From Salinisphaera sp049568105 (lineage in GTDB: Bacteria > Pseudomonadota > Gammaproteobacteria > Nevskiales > Salinisphaeraceae), in the NCBI RefSeq assembly GCF_049568105.1, contig NZ_CP145335.1, positions 4,154,001 through 4,218,000 of the forward strand: DNA of 64,000 nt, read 5' to 3'. Each line of letters begins with the position of its first letter. Within the stretch, counting starts at the first letter, position 1. Made by a program: the position numbers and the translations under genes. The notes under the pieces were generated by a model that worked only from the letters and a program-made list of their open reading frames with translations, was not told the origin of the DNA and did not search any database. Below, piece after piece: positions 48,801 to 57,708 of this stretch.

Positions 48801-49137
48801 CGATGCCGTGAAAGCCGCGATCGAGGCCGGCACTATCCGTTTCCGGCCAGTGCTGATGACCGCCCTAGCGCTGATGATCGGCATGCTGCCGATGTCACTG
48901 GCGCTATCGGCCGGCAGTGAACAGAACGCCCCGCTCGGGCGGGCTCTGATCGGCGGCCTGATCTTTGCCACCGTGGCCACGCTGCTGTTCGTGCCGGTGA
49001 TCTTCGCCATGATCCACGGCCGCCGCGGCGGCCGCTCGCCGTCGCCGGCATCCGCCGATGACCCTAGTTTCTATCCGCCAGCCCGCCAGGCCGATCAACA
49101 TCCCGCGGTTTCGACGGCCGGGAGTGCCGAACAATGA
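45895..49137 (+). CDS. RND-family multidrug efflux inner-membrane transporter
   Basis: A 1080-residue RND pump with 12 membrane helices and two large periplasmic loops. It begins WIVRLALAKPYTFIVMA, includes VGILVDDATVTIENI with the paired Asp residues of TM4 proton relay, and RFRPVLMTALALMIGMLPM near the C-terminus. GTG at 45895 is chosen because it gives the family's standard MWIVRLAL start with AAAGGGG nine bases upstream; a TTG three codons earlier is less likely. It forms an operon with adaptor and outer-membrane factor genes through ATGA overlaps. It is of the branch paired with NodT-like factors; substrates are unknown. Confidence 0.93.
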   Translation: MWIVRLALAKPYTFIVMAVLIVLVGIGSVLRAPTDIFPSIDIPVIAVVWPYKQLPPDEMAGRIMTPFEQSLTQTVNNVEHIEGRSVNGYGIVKIYFQPSVNIATANAQVTAIAQTKLSDLPQGTTPPYVLNYRASTVPILQLALSDPKLTEQKLRDLGLTQIRPQLATTAGASVPYPYGGKSREVRVDIDPARLAAYNLSAADVTNALLHQNLITPIGTEKIGPSEYTLRLNNSPKQIADLNKLPIKEVDGTVVRMEDIGHVLDGSPPQRNVVHVNGQRSVLLQVLKNGDTSTLAIVSGVKQRLKQIKDSLPSSLKIDPIADQSQFVRASIEGVVEEGLIAAALTSLMILLFLGSWRSTVIIAISIPLSILSSIIALTVLGETLNIMTLGGLALAVGILVDDATVTIENINYHLEKGKNVRTAIFDGAGQIVKPLFVSLACICVVFVPMFFLGGVSGYLFVPLAEAVIFTMIASFILSRTLVPTLAAYLIQPFDEDHEQRKARSRNPLTRFQLGFARRFESFRSLYRGVLTQAIEHRVAFVVGFMILVVASFALVPGLGRNFFPKVDAGEITMHVRVPVGTRIGETAKIFAHIRDRVRQIIPADQIETIVDNIGLTSSGINTAYNNTGTVGSYDGDIQISLATDHDPTQGFVTELRNRLPREFPQATFSFPPADIVSQTLNFGSPAPMSIQIRGQKLDANYDYAESLLPRLKRIPGIADVRIQESRSNPEFGIDVDRDRAQLLGITMAEVSNTLRTNLAGSGQINRTFWLDPKKRQSYPIVVQTPQYQLNSLAALKNLPIKAADGSTHVLGAIATVSRQAGNAVFDQYNTDPLLRIYAATNGRDLGSVSDAVQKILDQTTKDVPKGSQVQVAGQVTTMNTAFTSLFWGIAGAMLLIYLLIVVNFQSWLDPFVIITALPAALAGIVWMLFATGTGLSVPALTGAIMALGVATSNSVLVVAFAREQLAEHGDAVKAAIEAGTIRFRPVLMTALALMIGMLPMSLALSAGSEQNAPLGRALIGGLIFATVATLLFVPVIFAMIHGRRGGRSPSPASADDPSFYPPARQADQHPAVSTAGSAEQ

Positions 49138-50345
49138 GCCACGATCCACAGACCCATGACCATACCGACGATCCGGCCCATTGTCCGTCGCGGGGCCGGC
49201 TGTGGCTCGCGGTCCTGAGCCTCATCGCGCTTCTGCTCGCGGTCGCGACGATCGGCACCTGGACGCGTGTGGCCCATGGCCAGAAGATGGCCCAGCAGTC
49301 GAGCTCACGAGCGGTGCCCACGGTCAAGCTGGTCAAGGTCTCAGCCCATAGCGAAGTCGCACCGCTGGCCTTGCCGGGCCGCATGCAGGCCTTCACCACG
49401 GCGCCGATCTATGCTCGGGTCGATGGCTATCTGAAATCGCGCCAGGTGGATATCGGCGACCAGGTCAGCGCCGGCCAAGTGCTGGCGACCATCAGTACCC
49501 CGGATCTCGATCAGCGCATTGCTTCAGCGGCGGCCGATCTGGAGAGCGCCCGGGCCGACGCCGCGCTCGCCCGAACCACAGCCCGGCGCTATCAATCCCT
49601 GGCCGGCACCGATGCGGTTTCGAAACAGGCGATCGACAAGGCCACCGGCCGCTACAAAGCTCGGCAGGCCAAGGCCAAGGCCGCCGCGGCCCGGCTGTCC
49701 GAGCTCAAGGCACAGAAAGATTTCACCCAGATCCGGGCGCCGTTTGCCGGCCGCGTGACCGCACGCAATACTGACATCGGCGACCTGATCCAGTCGGGTA
49801 ACCACGACGGCCCGGCCCTGTTCACGGTGGCCGAAACCGCCAAGCTACGGGCCTATGTCCAGATTCCGCAGGTGTTCGTCCCGCAGATCACGGTCGGCGA
49901 GACCGCCAAACTAACGGTGCCCGAATATCCCGGGTCATCGTTCAGCGCCAAGGTCGCCGCCGGCGCCCGGGCGATCCGGCCGAATGCCGGTACCACGCCG
50001 GTCCAGCTGATCGTCGACAACGCCGATCACCGGCTCACCCCCGGTAGCTATGCCCAGGTCACCTTCGATCTGGCCGACAACAGCTACGGCCTGGAAGTCC
50101 CCTCGAGCGCCCTGATCTTCGACTCAAAAGGCATGCAGGTGGCGACCCTCGGGTCGGATTCCAAGGTCCATCTACAGCAGGTCACTATCGGCCGCGATTA
50201 CGGCGAAAACGTGGCGCTCACCGGCGGTGTCAAACCGGGTGAGTCGATCATCGATAGCCCGCCGGACGGGCTGACCGACGGCACCCGCGTACGGGTCGAT
50301 CGTGGCGACCCGCGCGGCGGGGCATCGAAGGGCGAGCGCTCATGA
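49134..50345 (+). CDS. RND efflux periplasmic adaptor subunit
   Basis: A 403-residue membrane fusion protein. One N-terminal membrane helix (LWLAVLSLIALLLAVATIG) follows a His/Asp-rich cytosolic tail of about 22 residues; then come the barrel-sandwich halves (ARVDGYLKSRQVDIGDQVSAGQVLA and FTQIRAPFAGRVTARNTDIGDLI regions) around a coiled coil of Ala-rich repeats, residues about 115-190. It bridges the RND pump and the outer-membrane factor. It overlaps both neighbours by four bases. Confidence 0.92.
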   Translation: MSHDPQTHDHTDDPAHCPSRGRLWLAVLSLIALLLAVATIGTWTRVAHGQKMAQQSSSRAVPTVKLVKVSAHSEVAPLALPGRMQAFTTAPIYARVDGYLKSRQVDIGDQVSAGQVLATISTPDLDQRIASAAADLESARADAALARTTARRYQSLAGTDAVSKQAIDKATGRYKARQAKAKAAAARLSELKAQKDFTQIRAPFAGRVTARNTDIGDLIQSGNHDGPALFTVAETAKLRAYVQIPQVFVPQITVGETAKLTVPEYPGSSFSAKVAAGARAIRPNAGTTPVQLIVDNADHRLTPGSYAQVTFDLADNSYGLEVPSSALIFDSKGMQVATLGSDSKVHLQQVTIGRDYGENVALTGGVKPGESIIDSPPDGLTDGTRVRVDRGDPRGGASKGERS

Positions 50346-51805
50346 GCGCCCGCGATCACGCGCCGACGGCCTGCCTGCGCTGGCTCGCGCCGGGCCTGCT
50401 ATTACTGATCGCCGGCTGTTCCCTGGCCCCGAATTATCATCCGCCGAGCGTGACTGTACCGGCCGAGTACAAACCGGCCGCGAACGACCGCTGGACCCCG
50501 GCCACGCCGGCCGACCACGTCTCGCGCGGCGCCTGGTGGACGGTGTATGGCGACGCCCGTCTGGATACACTCGAAAAACGCCTGCTGGCGCATAACGCCG
50601 ACCTGGCCGAGGCCGCGGCCAACGAACAGCGTTCACAGGCCTATCTCGACCAGCTCCAGGCTGGCCTGTTTCCGACCCTGTCTGCCAACGGCCAGGTCCA
50701 GCCTGGTCGGGACTCGCCGAATCGGCCGCTGAAAGGCCCGAGTACCCCAGTCAATTACAAGGACATCGCGATCGGCGGCCAGCTCAACTATGAACTCGAT
50801 CTCTGGGGCCGAGTCCGCAATAAGGTCGCCTCGGGCCGGGCCAAGGCCCAAGCCGCCCAGGCCGATCTGGCCTCGACCCAGCTCAGCCTCGCCGCCCGCC
50901 TGGCCGATACCTATCTGGCGCTGTCCGGCCTGGATCGACGCATCGCGCTACTGAGCGATCGAGTCGCAGCCTATCGCCGCAGCCTGGATTTGGTCACCCG
51001 CCGCCATGGCGCTGGGCTGGCCGCCGGCGTGGATGTGTTTCGTGCCCGAACCCAGCTCAAGGCAGCCAAAGCCCGGGTCGCTCGCGACCAAAGCCAGCGC
51101 GCGACCCTAGTAAATGCGATCGCCGTGCTGGTCGGCACGCCGGCCTCGAACTTCTCGCTCGCCCCGCAGACCCGGCTGGCCGACCTGCCGATCATCCCCA
51201 CCGGGGTGCCCTCGACCCTGCTGCAGCGCCGGCCCGATATCGCAGCCGCCGAACGCCAGACCGCAGCCGCCAATGCCCGAATCGGTGTCGCTCAGGCGGC
51301 CTATTTTCCGGACATCACCCTGGGCCTCGGCGGCGGCTTCAACTCGGGGAGTTTCGACAATCTGTTGACCGCGCCCAGCCGCTACTGGACGCTCGGCCCA
51401 TCGCTGATGTTCGCTATCTTCGATGCTGGCCGGCGCCGTGCCAAGGTCGAACAGGCCAAGGCCGCCACCGATGCCGCCGCCGCCCGTTATCGAGCGACGG
51501 TGCTACAGGCCTTTGGTCAGGTCGAAGATGCCCGAGCCCAGATCGTCAACCTGGGTGCGGCCTGGCAGCAGCAAAAGGACGCAGCCGACGCGGCCGCCCG
51601 CACCGTGGATCTATCGACTACCCGATATCGGCGCGGTCTGGCCGACTATATCGAAGTCAGCACCGCCCAGGCCGACGCCCTAGATGCCCGCAGCGAACAG
51701 ATCCGGATCGAGACCGATCAGCTCAGGGCGAGCGTAGCGCTAATCCGGGCACTTGGCGGCGGTTGGGCCTCTGCCGGCTCCGAGCGCAACAACAGACCGT
51801 CCTGA
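50342..51805 (+). CDS. Outer-membrane efflux lipoprotein, NodT family
   Basis: A 487-residue TolC-like outer-membrane factor. The lipobox LLLIAGCSL places the lipidated Cys at about residue 26, followed by APNYHPPSV. Two repeats of long Ala-rich coiled-coil helices and GQLNYELDLWGRV, LLQRRPDIAAAERQ and YRRGLADYIEVSTAQ are family marks. It completes the tripartite pump with the two genes before it. The stop lies eight bases before the end of a convergent small membrane-protein gene. Confidence 0.92.
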   Translation: MSARDHAPTACLRWLAPGLLLLIAGCSLAPNYHPPSVTVPAEYKPAANDRWTPATPADHVSRGAWWTVYGDARLDTLEKRLLAHNADLAEAAANEQRSQAYLDQLQAGLFPTLSANGQVQPGRDSPNRPLKGPSTPVNYKDIAIGGQLNYELDLWGRVRNKVASGRAKAQAAQADLASTQLSLAARLADTYLALSGLDRRIALLSDRVAAYRRSLDLVTRRHGAGLAAGVDVFRARTQLKAAKARVARDQSQRATLVNAIAVLVGTPASNFSLAPQTRLADLPIIPTGVPSTLLQRRPDIAAAERQTAAANARIGVAQAAYFPDITLGLGGGFNSGSFDNLLTAPSRYWTLGPSLMFAIFDAGRRRAKVEQAKAATDAAAARYRATVLQAFGQVEDARAQIVNLGAAWQQQKDAADAAARTVDLSTTRYRRGLADYIEVSTAQADALDARSEQIRIETDQLRASVALIRALGGGWASAGSERNNRPS

Positions 51806-51813
51806 GGACGGCC

Positions 51814-52209
51814 TCAATCGGCCCCTGAGCCCCCTTGCGAGGCCGCATCCTTCGGGCCGATATTGATGACCTGCGGATCCGGCTGGTCCGGCTGGACGAA
51901 CGGCAGCTGGAACAGCCCACCGACTTCCCCGGCGATCGCGATGGTCACGAGCAGAGCCACGAACGGGACCAGCGTGGCCAGAATCATTTCACGCCAGGTC
52001 AGCATTCGGGCGCCGGTAAAACGCTGGGCGAATATATGGGCGATATAGAGCAGATTCGCAGCCAGCGAGGTCGCGATCGCGATCCAGAAGCCGAGCTGGG
52101 AACTGGCGTTATAGGCCAGTGCACAGGCCGCCACGGTCGCGGACATGCCGACAAAACCGGCGCCTTCGCAGATCCAGGCGATGATATTCGATTGACGGGT
52201 CGCGGACAT
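51814..52209 (-). CDS. Small membrane protein of unknown function
   Basis: A 131-residue protein with three hydrophobic segments at about residues 10-30, 35-55 and 75-95, and a polar tail rich in Pro, Asp and Gly. No family motif is recognised. The ATG at 52209 is chosen because the helical part starts soon after it. It is convergent with the efflux operon and lies 78 bases beyond the stop of the MFS gene on the same strand, so cotranscription with that transporter is possible. Confidence 0.6.
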   Translation of the reverse strand: MSATRQSNIIAWICEGAGFVGMSATVAACALAYNASSQLGFWIAIATSLAANLLYIAHIFAQRFTGARMLTWREMILATLVPFVALLVTIAIAGEVGGLFQLPFVQPDQPDPQVINIGPKDAASQGGSGAD

Positions 52210-52287
52210 AGCCTCTGAGAGTCGGTGCGCCGTATAGGCGCGCCATGATAGCGCGACCACGACGCACCGCCGAACACGCGCCCGTGC

Positions 52288-53577
52288 TCAATCGTTGCCG
52301 CCGACCGGCGCGGTCCGCCGATCGGCCTTGACGCTGAACATCACCACCCCGGCGAGCAACATCATCGCAGCCAGAAAACCGGCAGTACTGATGAAACTGC
52401 CGCCGCTTGCATCCTGTAGATAGCCGCCGACGTAGGGGCCGACGAAACCACCGAGATTACCCAGCGCGTTGATCAGGCCGAGTGCGCCGCCAAGCACTGC
52501 GGCCGGCATGGTGGTCGAAGACGCCGCCCAGAACGGTCCGTCATAGGCCAGCGCACCGCCCATCGCCAGGCAGATCAGCGCGATCGAAAAACCGATATGG
52601 CCGTGGCCCAACAGCACCGAGCCGACCAACGAGATGGCCGCCACCAGCATGGCCAGAAACACATGCAGGGCATAGCGCCCGCTCTTGTCGGCCAGCCAGC
52701 CGTTGAACCACAGGCCGAAACCGGCCAAAACATAAGGCAGGGCCGCGATCAGGCCGACGGCCGTAAAGCCACGCTGGGTCAGGGTCTGGATCAACGTTGG
52801 CATCCACAGATTGAGGCCGTAGAAGCCGATTTGGATCAGGAAGTAAACCAGCACCAGTTTCCAGACGGTCGCGCTTTTGAACACATCGCGATAGCCGCTG
52901 GCCGCGGGGGCGTTGCGATGCTCCTCGGCCAGTGCCCCCTCGATATAGTCGCGTTCTTCTTTAGAGACCCAGTGCGCCTGTGAGGGATGGTCGGCGGCCA
53001 GCCACCACCACAGCGGCGCGGCGATGATGAACGGAAACAGGCCCTCGATCACGAATAGGGTGCGCCAGTCGGCGAACGACAGAATCCAGCCCGACAGCGG
53101 CGAGGTAATGATCGAGGCGATCGGAATATTGATGATCCAGACACCAAAAGCCTGGGCCCGCTCCTCGGCCGGAAACCAGTGCGCGATCATCACCAGGATC
53201 GCCGGCCAGATGCCGCCTTCGGCCACACCGAGCAGAAACCGCACTACCAGCAGCTGGGTATAGGACTGCACGAAACCGCTGACCACCGCCATCACGCCCC
53301 AGACCAGAATCATGATCCCGACGAATTTCTTGGCACTCCAGTGCTCGGCCAGATGGCCGCCGGGGATCTGTAGAAACAGATAGCCGATAAAGAAGATGCC
53401 GCCGGCGAGCCCGGCGCCGGCGGCCTGCATATGCAGCGATTTTTCGATGCCTTCGAAGGCAAAGCCGATGTTGGTCCGATCCATGAACGAGATGATGTAG
53501 ACCAGGATTGTCAACGGAATCAGCCGCAACCAGCGTGCTCGGGCGGCCGGTTTGTCGCGGGTGTGCGTGGGTGCCAT
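52288..53577 (-). CDS. MFS transporter, anion:cation symporter family
   Basis: A 429-residue major-facilitator protein with 12 hydrophobic segments. IPLTILVYIISFMDRTNIGFA at the N-terminus, the loop GHLAEHWSAKKFVGIMI and RFLLGVAEGGIWPAILVMIAHWFP are characteristic of the ACS group that imports sugar acids, tartrate, phthalate or allantoate. AAGGGAG lies eight bases before the ATG. No catabolic gene is directly beside it; L-idonate dehydrogenase is 4 kb away on the same strand, so a sugar-acid substrate is an attractive guess only. Confidence 0.9.
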   Translation of the reverse strand: MAPTHTRDKPAARARWLRLIPLTILVYIISFMDRTNIGFAFEGIEKSLHMQAAGAGLAGGIFFIGYLFLQIPGGHLAEHWSAKKFVGIMILVWGVMAVVSGFVQSYTQLLVVRFLLGVAEGGIWPAILVMIAHWFPAEERAQAFGVWIINIPIASIITSPLSGWILSFADWRTLFVIEGLFPFIIAAPLWWWLAADHPSQAHWVSKEERDYIEGALAEEHRNAPAASGYRDVFKSATVWKLVLVYFLIQIGFYGLNLWMPTLIQTLTQRGFTAVGLIAALPYVLAGFGLWFNGWLADKSGRYALHVFLAMLVAAISLVGSVLLGHGHIGFSIALICLAMGGALAYDGPFWAASSTTMPAAVLGGALGLINALGNLGGFVGPYVGGYLQDASGGSFISTAGFLAAMMLLAGVVMFSVKADRRTAPVGGND

Positions 53578-53921
53578 GACTGTGCTCCCTTGGCTGCATA
53601 TCGACCACGTATCGGCCGCCTGGTGTGGCCGGCACGAGCACGCGGCGCCTGTCCCGGGCGCGCTCGCGCCCAGGATGCCCGCACTATCGGCCTATATGTT
53701 CAACATTTATATAATCGCTTCGTCGTACAACGATCGTTCAAAAGAGCAACAGCTTGGGCCTCACATCGACGCTGTAAACCGGCGGTCCACCGGCTGGGCC
53801 GTGCCCGGTTCGGCCATTCGACGAGCGTTGCGACGGGCCCCACACGAGACGGTACTGGTGGACTTAAGGCCGCGCCGCCGCGGGCGCTACGGCATCGCCA
53901 CGCCGACTAGCGCCCGCCGGC
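53578..53921. promoter_or_regulatory. Region upstream of the ACS transporter with candidate operator
   Basis: 344 bases without a gene. AT-rich sequence at 53697-53720 and the near-palindrome TCGTCGTACAACGA (53720-53733) probably form the promoter/operator of the minus-strand transporter; the dyad is of the general shape bound by GntR-type regulators. The part from 53740 to 53921 is GC-rich and shows nothing recognisable. Confidence 0.35.
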
Positions 53922-55229
53922 TCAGGCGCCTGCCACGGCCCAGGCACCGGAATACGTACGCCAGACCGTGGCCAACAGACGGGCGACCAGAAATACCGTC
54001 AGCCCGCTCCAGATCCCGAGCAGCCCCCAACCGAAGGCATACGACAGCCAGATCAGCGGAAAGAAGCCGGCCAGCGCCGAAGCCAGGGTCGTGGTGCGCA
54101 GAAACGCTGCATCGCCGGCGCCGAGCAACACGCCGTCCAGGGCGAATACGATGCCGGCCACCGGCTGCTGAGCGACGAACAGCCACCAAGCCTCGGGAAT
54201 CTGGGCCAGAACCGCCCGATCGTTGGTGAAGGCCTGGGGCAGCACCGGATAGAGCAGCGCGAACAACAGGCCCAGCCCGATCCCGAGCAGCAGCGAGTAA
54301 CCGGTGATCTGCCAGGCGACCCGTTGGGCACGGGCGGTCCGTTCGCCGCCGAGTTCCGCGCCAATCAGGGACTGAGCCGCGATCGCCAGCGAATCCAATA
54401 CCAGCGACAGAAAAACCCAGAGCTGGTAGACGATCTGATGCGCGCCTGCGGCCGCGGCCGAACTGCGGGCCGCTACCGAAGCCGCCGACAAAAAACAGAT
54501 CTGGAAGGCCGCACTACGCAGGATCAGATCCCGACCGAGCACCATCTGGGCCCGCATGACCGACAGATCCGGCCGCACCAGCGCCCGCTCGCGTACCAAG
54601 GCCAGCACGAACAACAGCGCGGCGAGGGTCTGAGCCATGACGTTGGCGATCGCCGAACCGACCAGCCCGAAGCCAAGCGGATAGACCAACAGCGGGCAGG
54701 CGATCGCCGATACGATATTGGCCGCCAGCACGTAGCGCAGCGGCCGAACCGTATCCTGGACCCCACGCATCCAGCCGTTGCCGGCCAGGGTGATCAGAAT
54801 CGCCGGCGCCCCGAGCAGCGCGATCTGCAACCATTCGGCCGCGGCCTCCGCGACCGGCGTGCGCCCGACCAGCAACTGCGCCAGATCGCCCGCGAATATC
54901 TCGCCGAGCACCAACACCAACAGCCCTACGGCAATCGCCAGCCAGCTCGCCTGGCCACCTTCGGCCACCGCTTCGGCACGGCGACCGGCACCGTACAGCC
55001 GCGAGGTCCGGGCAGTGGTGCCATAGGACAGGAAAGTGAGCTGGCTGGTGAGCACGCTCAACAGCGTGCCGCCCAGCGCCAGCCCGGCCAGATCGACCGC
55101 CCCGAGATGGCCAACTACGGCGGTATCGATAAGCACATACAGCGGTTCGGCGGCCAACACGCCGAGCGCGGGAACGGCCAGGGCCAGAATACGGCGCAGC
55201 GTGACTTCGTTGTCGGCAGTCTCAGCCAT
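53922..55229 (-). CDS. MATE-family efflux transporter (DinF-like)
   Basis: A 435-residue inner-membrane protein with 12 hydrophobic segments. LAVPALGVLAAEPLYVLIDTAVVGHLG is the N-terminal MATE/DinF signature, GWMRGVQDTVRPL and QSLIGAELGGERTARAQ occur at the expected places. It should export organic cations with Na or H antiport. ATG at 55229 gives MAETADNE; an earlier in-frame ATG at 55265 adds 12 residues. It stands apart from its neighbours. Confidence 0.9.
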   Translation of the reverse strand: MAETADNEVTLRRILALAVPALGVLAAEPLYVLIDTAVVGHLGAVDLAGLALGGTLLSVLTSQLTFLSYGTTARTSRLYGAGRRAEAVAEGGQASWLAIAVGLLVLVLGEIFAGDLAQLLVGRTPVAEAAAEWLQIALLGAPAILITLAGNGWMRGVQDTVRPLRYVLAANIVSAIACPLLVYPLGFGLVGSAIANVMAQTLAALLFVLALVRERALVRPDLSVMRAQMVLGRDLILRSAAFQICFLSAASVAARSSAAAAGAHQIVYQLWVFLSLVLDSLAIAAQSLIGAELGGERTARAQRVAWQITGYSLLLGIGLGLLFALLYPVLPQAFTNDRAVLAQIPEAWWLFVAQQPVAGIVFALDGVLLGAGDAAFLRTTTLASALAGFFPLIWLSYAFGWGLLGIWSGLTVFLVARLLATVWRTYSGAWAVAGA

Positions 55230-55467
55230 GGGTATTGCGGCAGGAACGGGCCGGCAGTGTGCCATGACCGGCGCGACGACTGCTCACCCGCCGCAAGCCC
55301 ATCGAGCGCAGACTCGCGGAACCGATCACCCGAGGGTCGACGCTCTGAGCCGACGGCATCGCCGGCCGGCGGCGGTATCGTCACTCCTCCGGATAGCGAC
55401 CGCGCCCGATAACCGCAAACATGGCCCGGTCCACGGCCCGGGCGCTCGCCCATTTGGAGACACAAAC

Positions 55468-56586
55468 ATGGTTCGAAACAGCCGCGAAGAGACCCGTGAT
55501 TTCTGGCGCCGGTCGCTGATCGTCGCGGCCACCGCCCTGGGCGTGGTCGCACTACTCTGGTTCGCCTGGGCGGTCGGCCATGCTGTGCTGCTGATCTTCG
55601 CCGCCTTTCTCGTCGCCGTGGGGCTCGATGCGCTGGGCCGGGTCTGGGCGAAACTCACCCGTATGTCACGGCATGCCTCGGTCATGAGCGTGACCACATT
55701 ACTGGCGCTGGTGCTCGGGATCTCAGTCGTCTTGGGGGCGATGAACATCGTTTCCCAGGCACCGAAGCTGCGCGACCAGGTCGCCCAGTCGATCGACCAG
55801 TTCCAGGCCCGGCTACGCCATTATCAGATCGCCGAAGAGTTCGTCACCCAGTCGATGTCCTCGGAAACGTCGAGCTCAAGCAAGAGCGATAGCAAAAACG
55901 AATCCAATTCCTTCGGCGAACGGATGACCCGCGAGCTGTCGAGCGCGGCCTCGGTCACGCTCACCACCCTGGCCGATCTGTTCGTGGTCGTGATCATCGG
56001 CATCTATCTGGCCCTGCGGCCCAAGCTCTACTACGACGGGCTATTACGACTGTGCCCACCGCAGCGACAGGCGCAGGCACGCCTCATCGGCACTGAGGCG
56101 GTCGATGCGGTGCGCCGCTGGCTGAGCGGCCGGGCGATCTCGATGAGCGTCGTCGGCGTCGGCAGCGTGGTCGGCCTATGGGCCATCGACATCCAGTTCC
56201 CACTGCTGCTCGGCCTATCGGCCGGCCTGCTGACCTTCATCCCCTATCTCGGGGCGTTGGTTTCGGCGGTGCCGGCGCTGTTGATCGCTGGCCTGCATGG
56301 CTTCTGGCCGATGGTCTATGTCGGGCTGCTGTACCTGATCCTGCACATCGTCGAAGGCTATATGCTGGCCCCGCTGATCCAGCGGCGTACAGCGTCGATC
56401 GCCCCGGCCTTTCTGCTATCGGTCCAGGTCATCGGCGGTGCGATCGCTGGGGTGCTGGGGGTGTCGCTGGCCGCTCCGATCTCGCTGGTTATTACCGTGA
56501 TCATCCAGCTCACCTATGTGCAGGAGGTGATCGGCGAAGAACCCCACCTGCCCAGCGATGGCCCCCGCGACGAGCCAGCGGATTAG
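55468..56586 (+). CDS. AI-2E family membrane permease (PerM/YdiK-like)
   Basis: A 372-residue inner-membrane protein with the AI-2E/PerM layout: two helices near the start, a polar segment with a Ser/Lys-rich loop (SSETSSSSKSDSKNESNS, about residues 133-150), then several helices ending in LLTFIPYLGALVSAVPALLIA and VEGYMLAPLIQRR. GGAGA lies eight bases before the ATG. Some relatives are Na/H antiporters or export signal molecules; the specific role here is unknown. It is convergent with the YihY gene. Confidence 0.87.
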   Translation: MVRNSREETRDFWRRSLIVAATALGVVALLWFAWAVGHAVLLIFAAFLVAVGLDALGRVWAKLTRMSRHASVMSVTTLLALVLGISVVLGAMNIVSQAPKLRDQVAQSIDQFQARLRHYQIAEEFVTQSMSSETSSSSKSDSKNESNSFGERMTRELSSAASVTLTTLADLFVVVIIGIYLALRPKLYYDGLLRLCPPQRQAQARLIGTEAVDAVRRWLSGRAISMSVVGVGSVVGLWAIDIQFPLLLGLSAGLLTFIPYLGALVSAVPALLIAGLHGFWPMVYVGLLYLILHIVEGYMLAPLIQRRTASIAPAFLLSVQVIGGAIAGVLGVSLAAPISLVITVIIQLTYVQEVIGEEPHLPSDGPRDEPAD

Positions 56587-56600
56587 AGCCTGCTCAGGGC

Positions 56601-57545
56601 CTATTTCTGATCCAGCTGGTGGCCGGTGGCTTCGGCCTCGAGCTGGGCATTGAATTCGGCGCCGACCAGCACCGTAAGCACGGTCACGTAGGTCAGTGTC
56701 AACAACAATACGACGCCGGACAGTGAACCGTACATGGCGGTATACGAGTCCGAATAGGCGAGAAACACCGAAAACAGAATCGATGCGATCGTCCAAAACA
56801 GCACGACCACCCCGGCGCCTAGCCGGACCCAACGCCAGCGCGGCGGCGTTTCGCGATCGGGCACCCAGCGATACAGCAGCGCCAGACCGAAAAACAGCAC
56901 CAGCCCACCGAGCACCATGCCGACCGCACGCACCAGCTCCGACAGCCAAAGGTGCGCGCCCAGCGCCTGAGCCATAGCCGGCAGACCGATCGCCAGAACC
57001 GAAACCAGGCACAAACCGATGATGACGGCCATCGCCATGCCTAGTGAACGCCAGATATGCCCCCAGCTGCCCACGGGAAGCGACTGGCGATAAGCCGCAT
57101 TCAGCGCCACCATCAACGCGCCCACGCCCTGCTGAGCACACCAGATCGCCACTACGGCACTGAAGATACCGGCCGCCCAAAGAGTTGAAGTGGCATGCAT
57201 CGCGACCTTTTTCATCTGTCCGATCATCGACAACACGACATCGGCCGGCACGAAGCCAGATAGTGCCTTCATGTCTTTGACCACCAGCGTGGGATCGGAA
57301 AACAGACCATAGAAGGCCACGAACGCCGCAACGGCAGAAAAGATCGCGAACAGAGCCAGAAACGAAATCGCTGCGGCATCGGTGCCGAGCTGATGACGGC
57401 CCAGACCGCGTCCGACGCCGCGCACAATCGACCACCAGCCCGAAGCCGGGATATCGCTTGGCCATTGCGAATACGTCCGAGCGTGCCGTTCTGGCTCGCC
57501 GTCGGATTGCATGAAGTCTCCGAGCCCAGGAATTAACCGGCTCAT
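56601..57545 (-). CDS. YihY/virulence factor BrkB family membrane protein
   Basis: A 314-residue membrane protein with six hydrophobic segments. DAAAISFLALFAIFSAVAAF is the first-helix signature, GALMVALNAAYR the second conserved loop, and YGSLSGVVLLLTLTYVTVLTVLVGAEFNA the C-terminal signature. The family is conserved but uncharacterised in mechanism. ATG at 57545 is chosen; ATG at 57512 would shorten it by 11 residues. It ends 14 bases from the convergent AI-2E gene. Confidence 0.85.
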   Translation of the reverse strand: MSRLIPGLGDFMQSDGEPERHARTYSQWPSDIPASGWWSIVRGVGRGLGRHQLGTDAAAISFLALFAIFSAVAAFVAFYGLFSDPTLVVKDMKALSGFVPADVVLSMIGQMKKVAMHATSTLWAAGIFSAVVAIWCAQQGVGALMVALNAAYRQSLPVGSWGHIWRSLGMAMAVIIGLCLVSVLAIGLPAMAQALGAHLWLSELVRAVGMVLGGLVLFFGLALLYRWVPDRETPPRWRWVRLGAGVVVLFWTIASILFSVFLAYSDSYTAMYGSLSGVVLLLTLTYVTVLTVLVGAEFNAQLEAEATGHQLDQK

Positions 57546-57708
57546 GATGCCGCAGCCTGCCCCGGCGCGGCCACTGTCACATTCCCTATACGCCGGCCGG
57601 TTGGTCACGCCTACCGCCGCGAGCGCCCGGCCGGCCGGCCGATAACCGCATGCGAGGCGCCCGTGCGCCAAGTACGGCGGCCCGGGCATATACCACGTTG
57701 TAACGCGC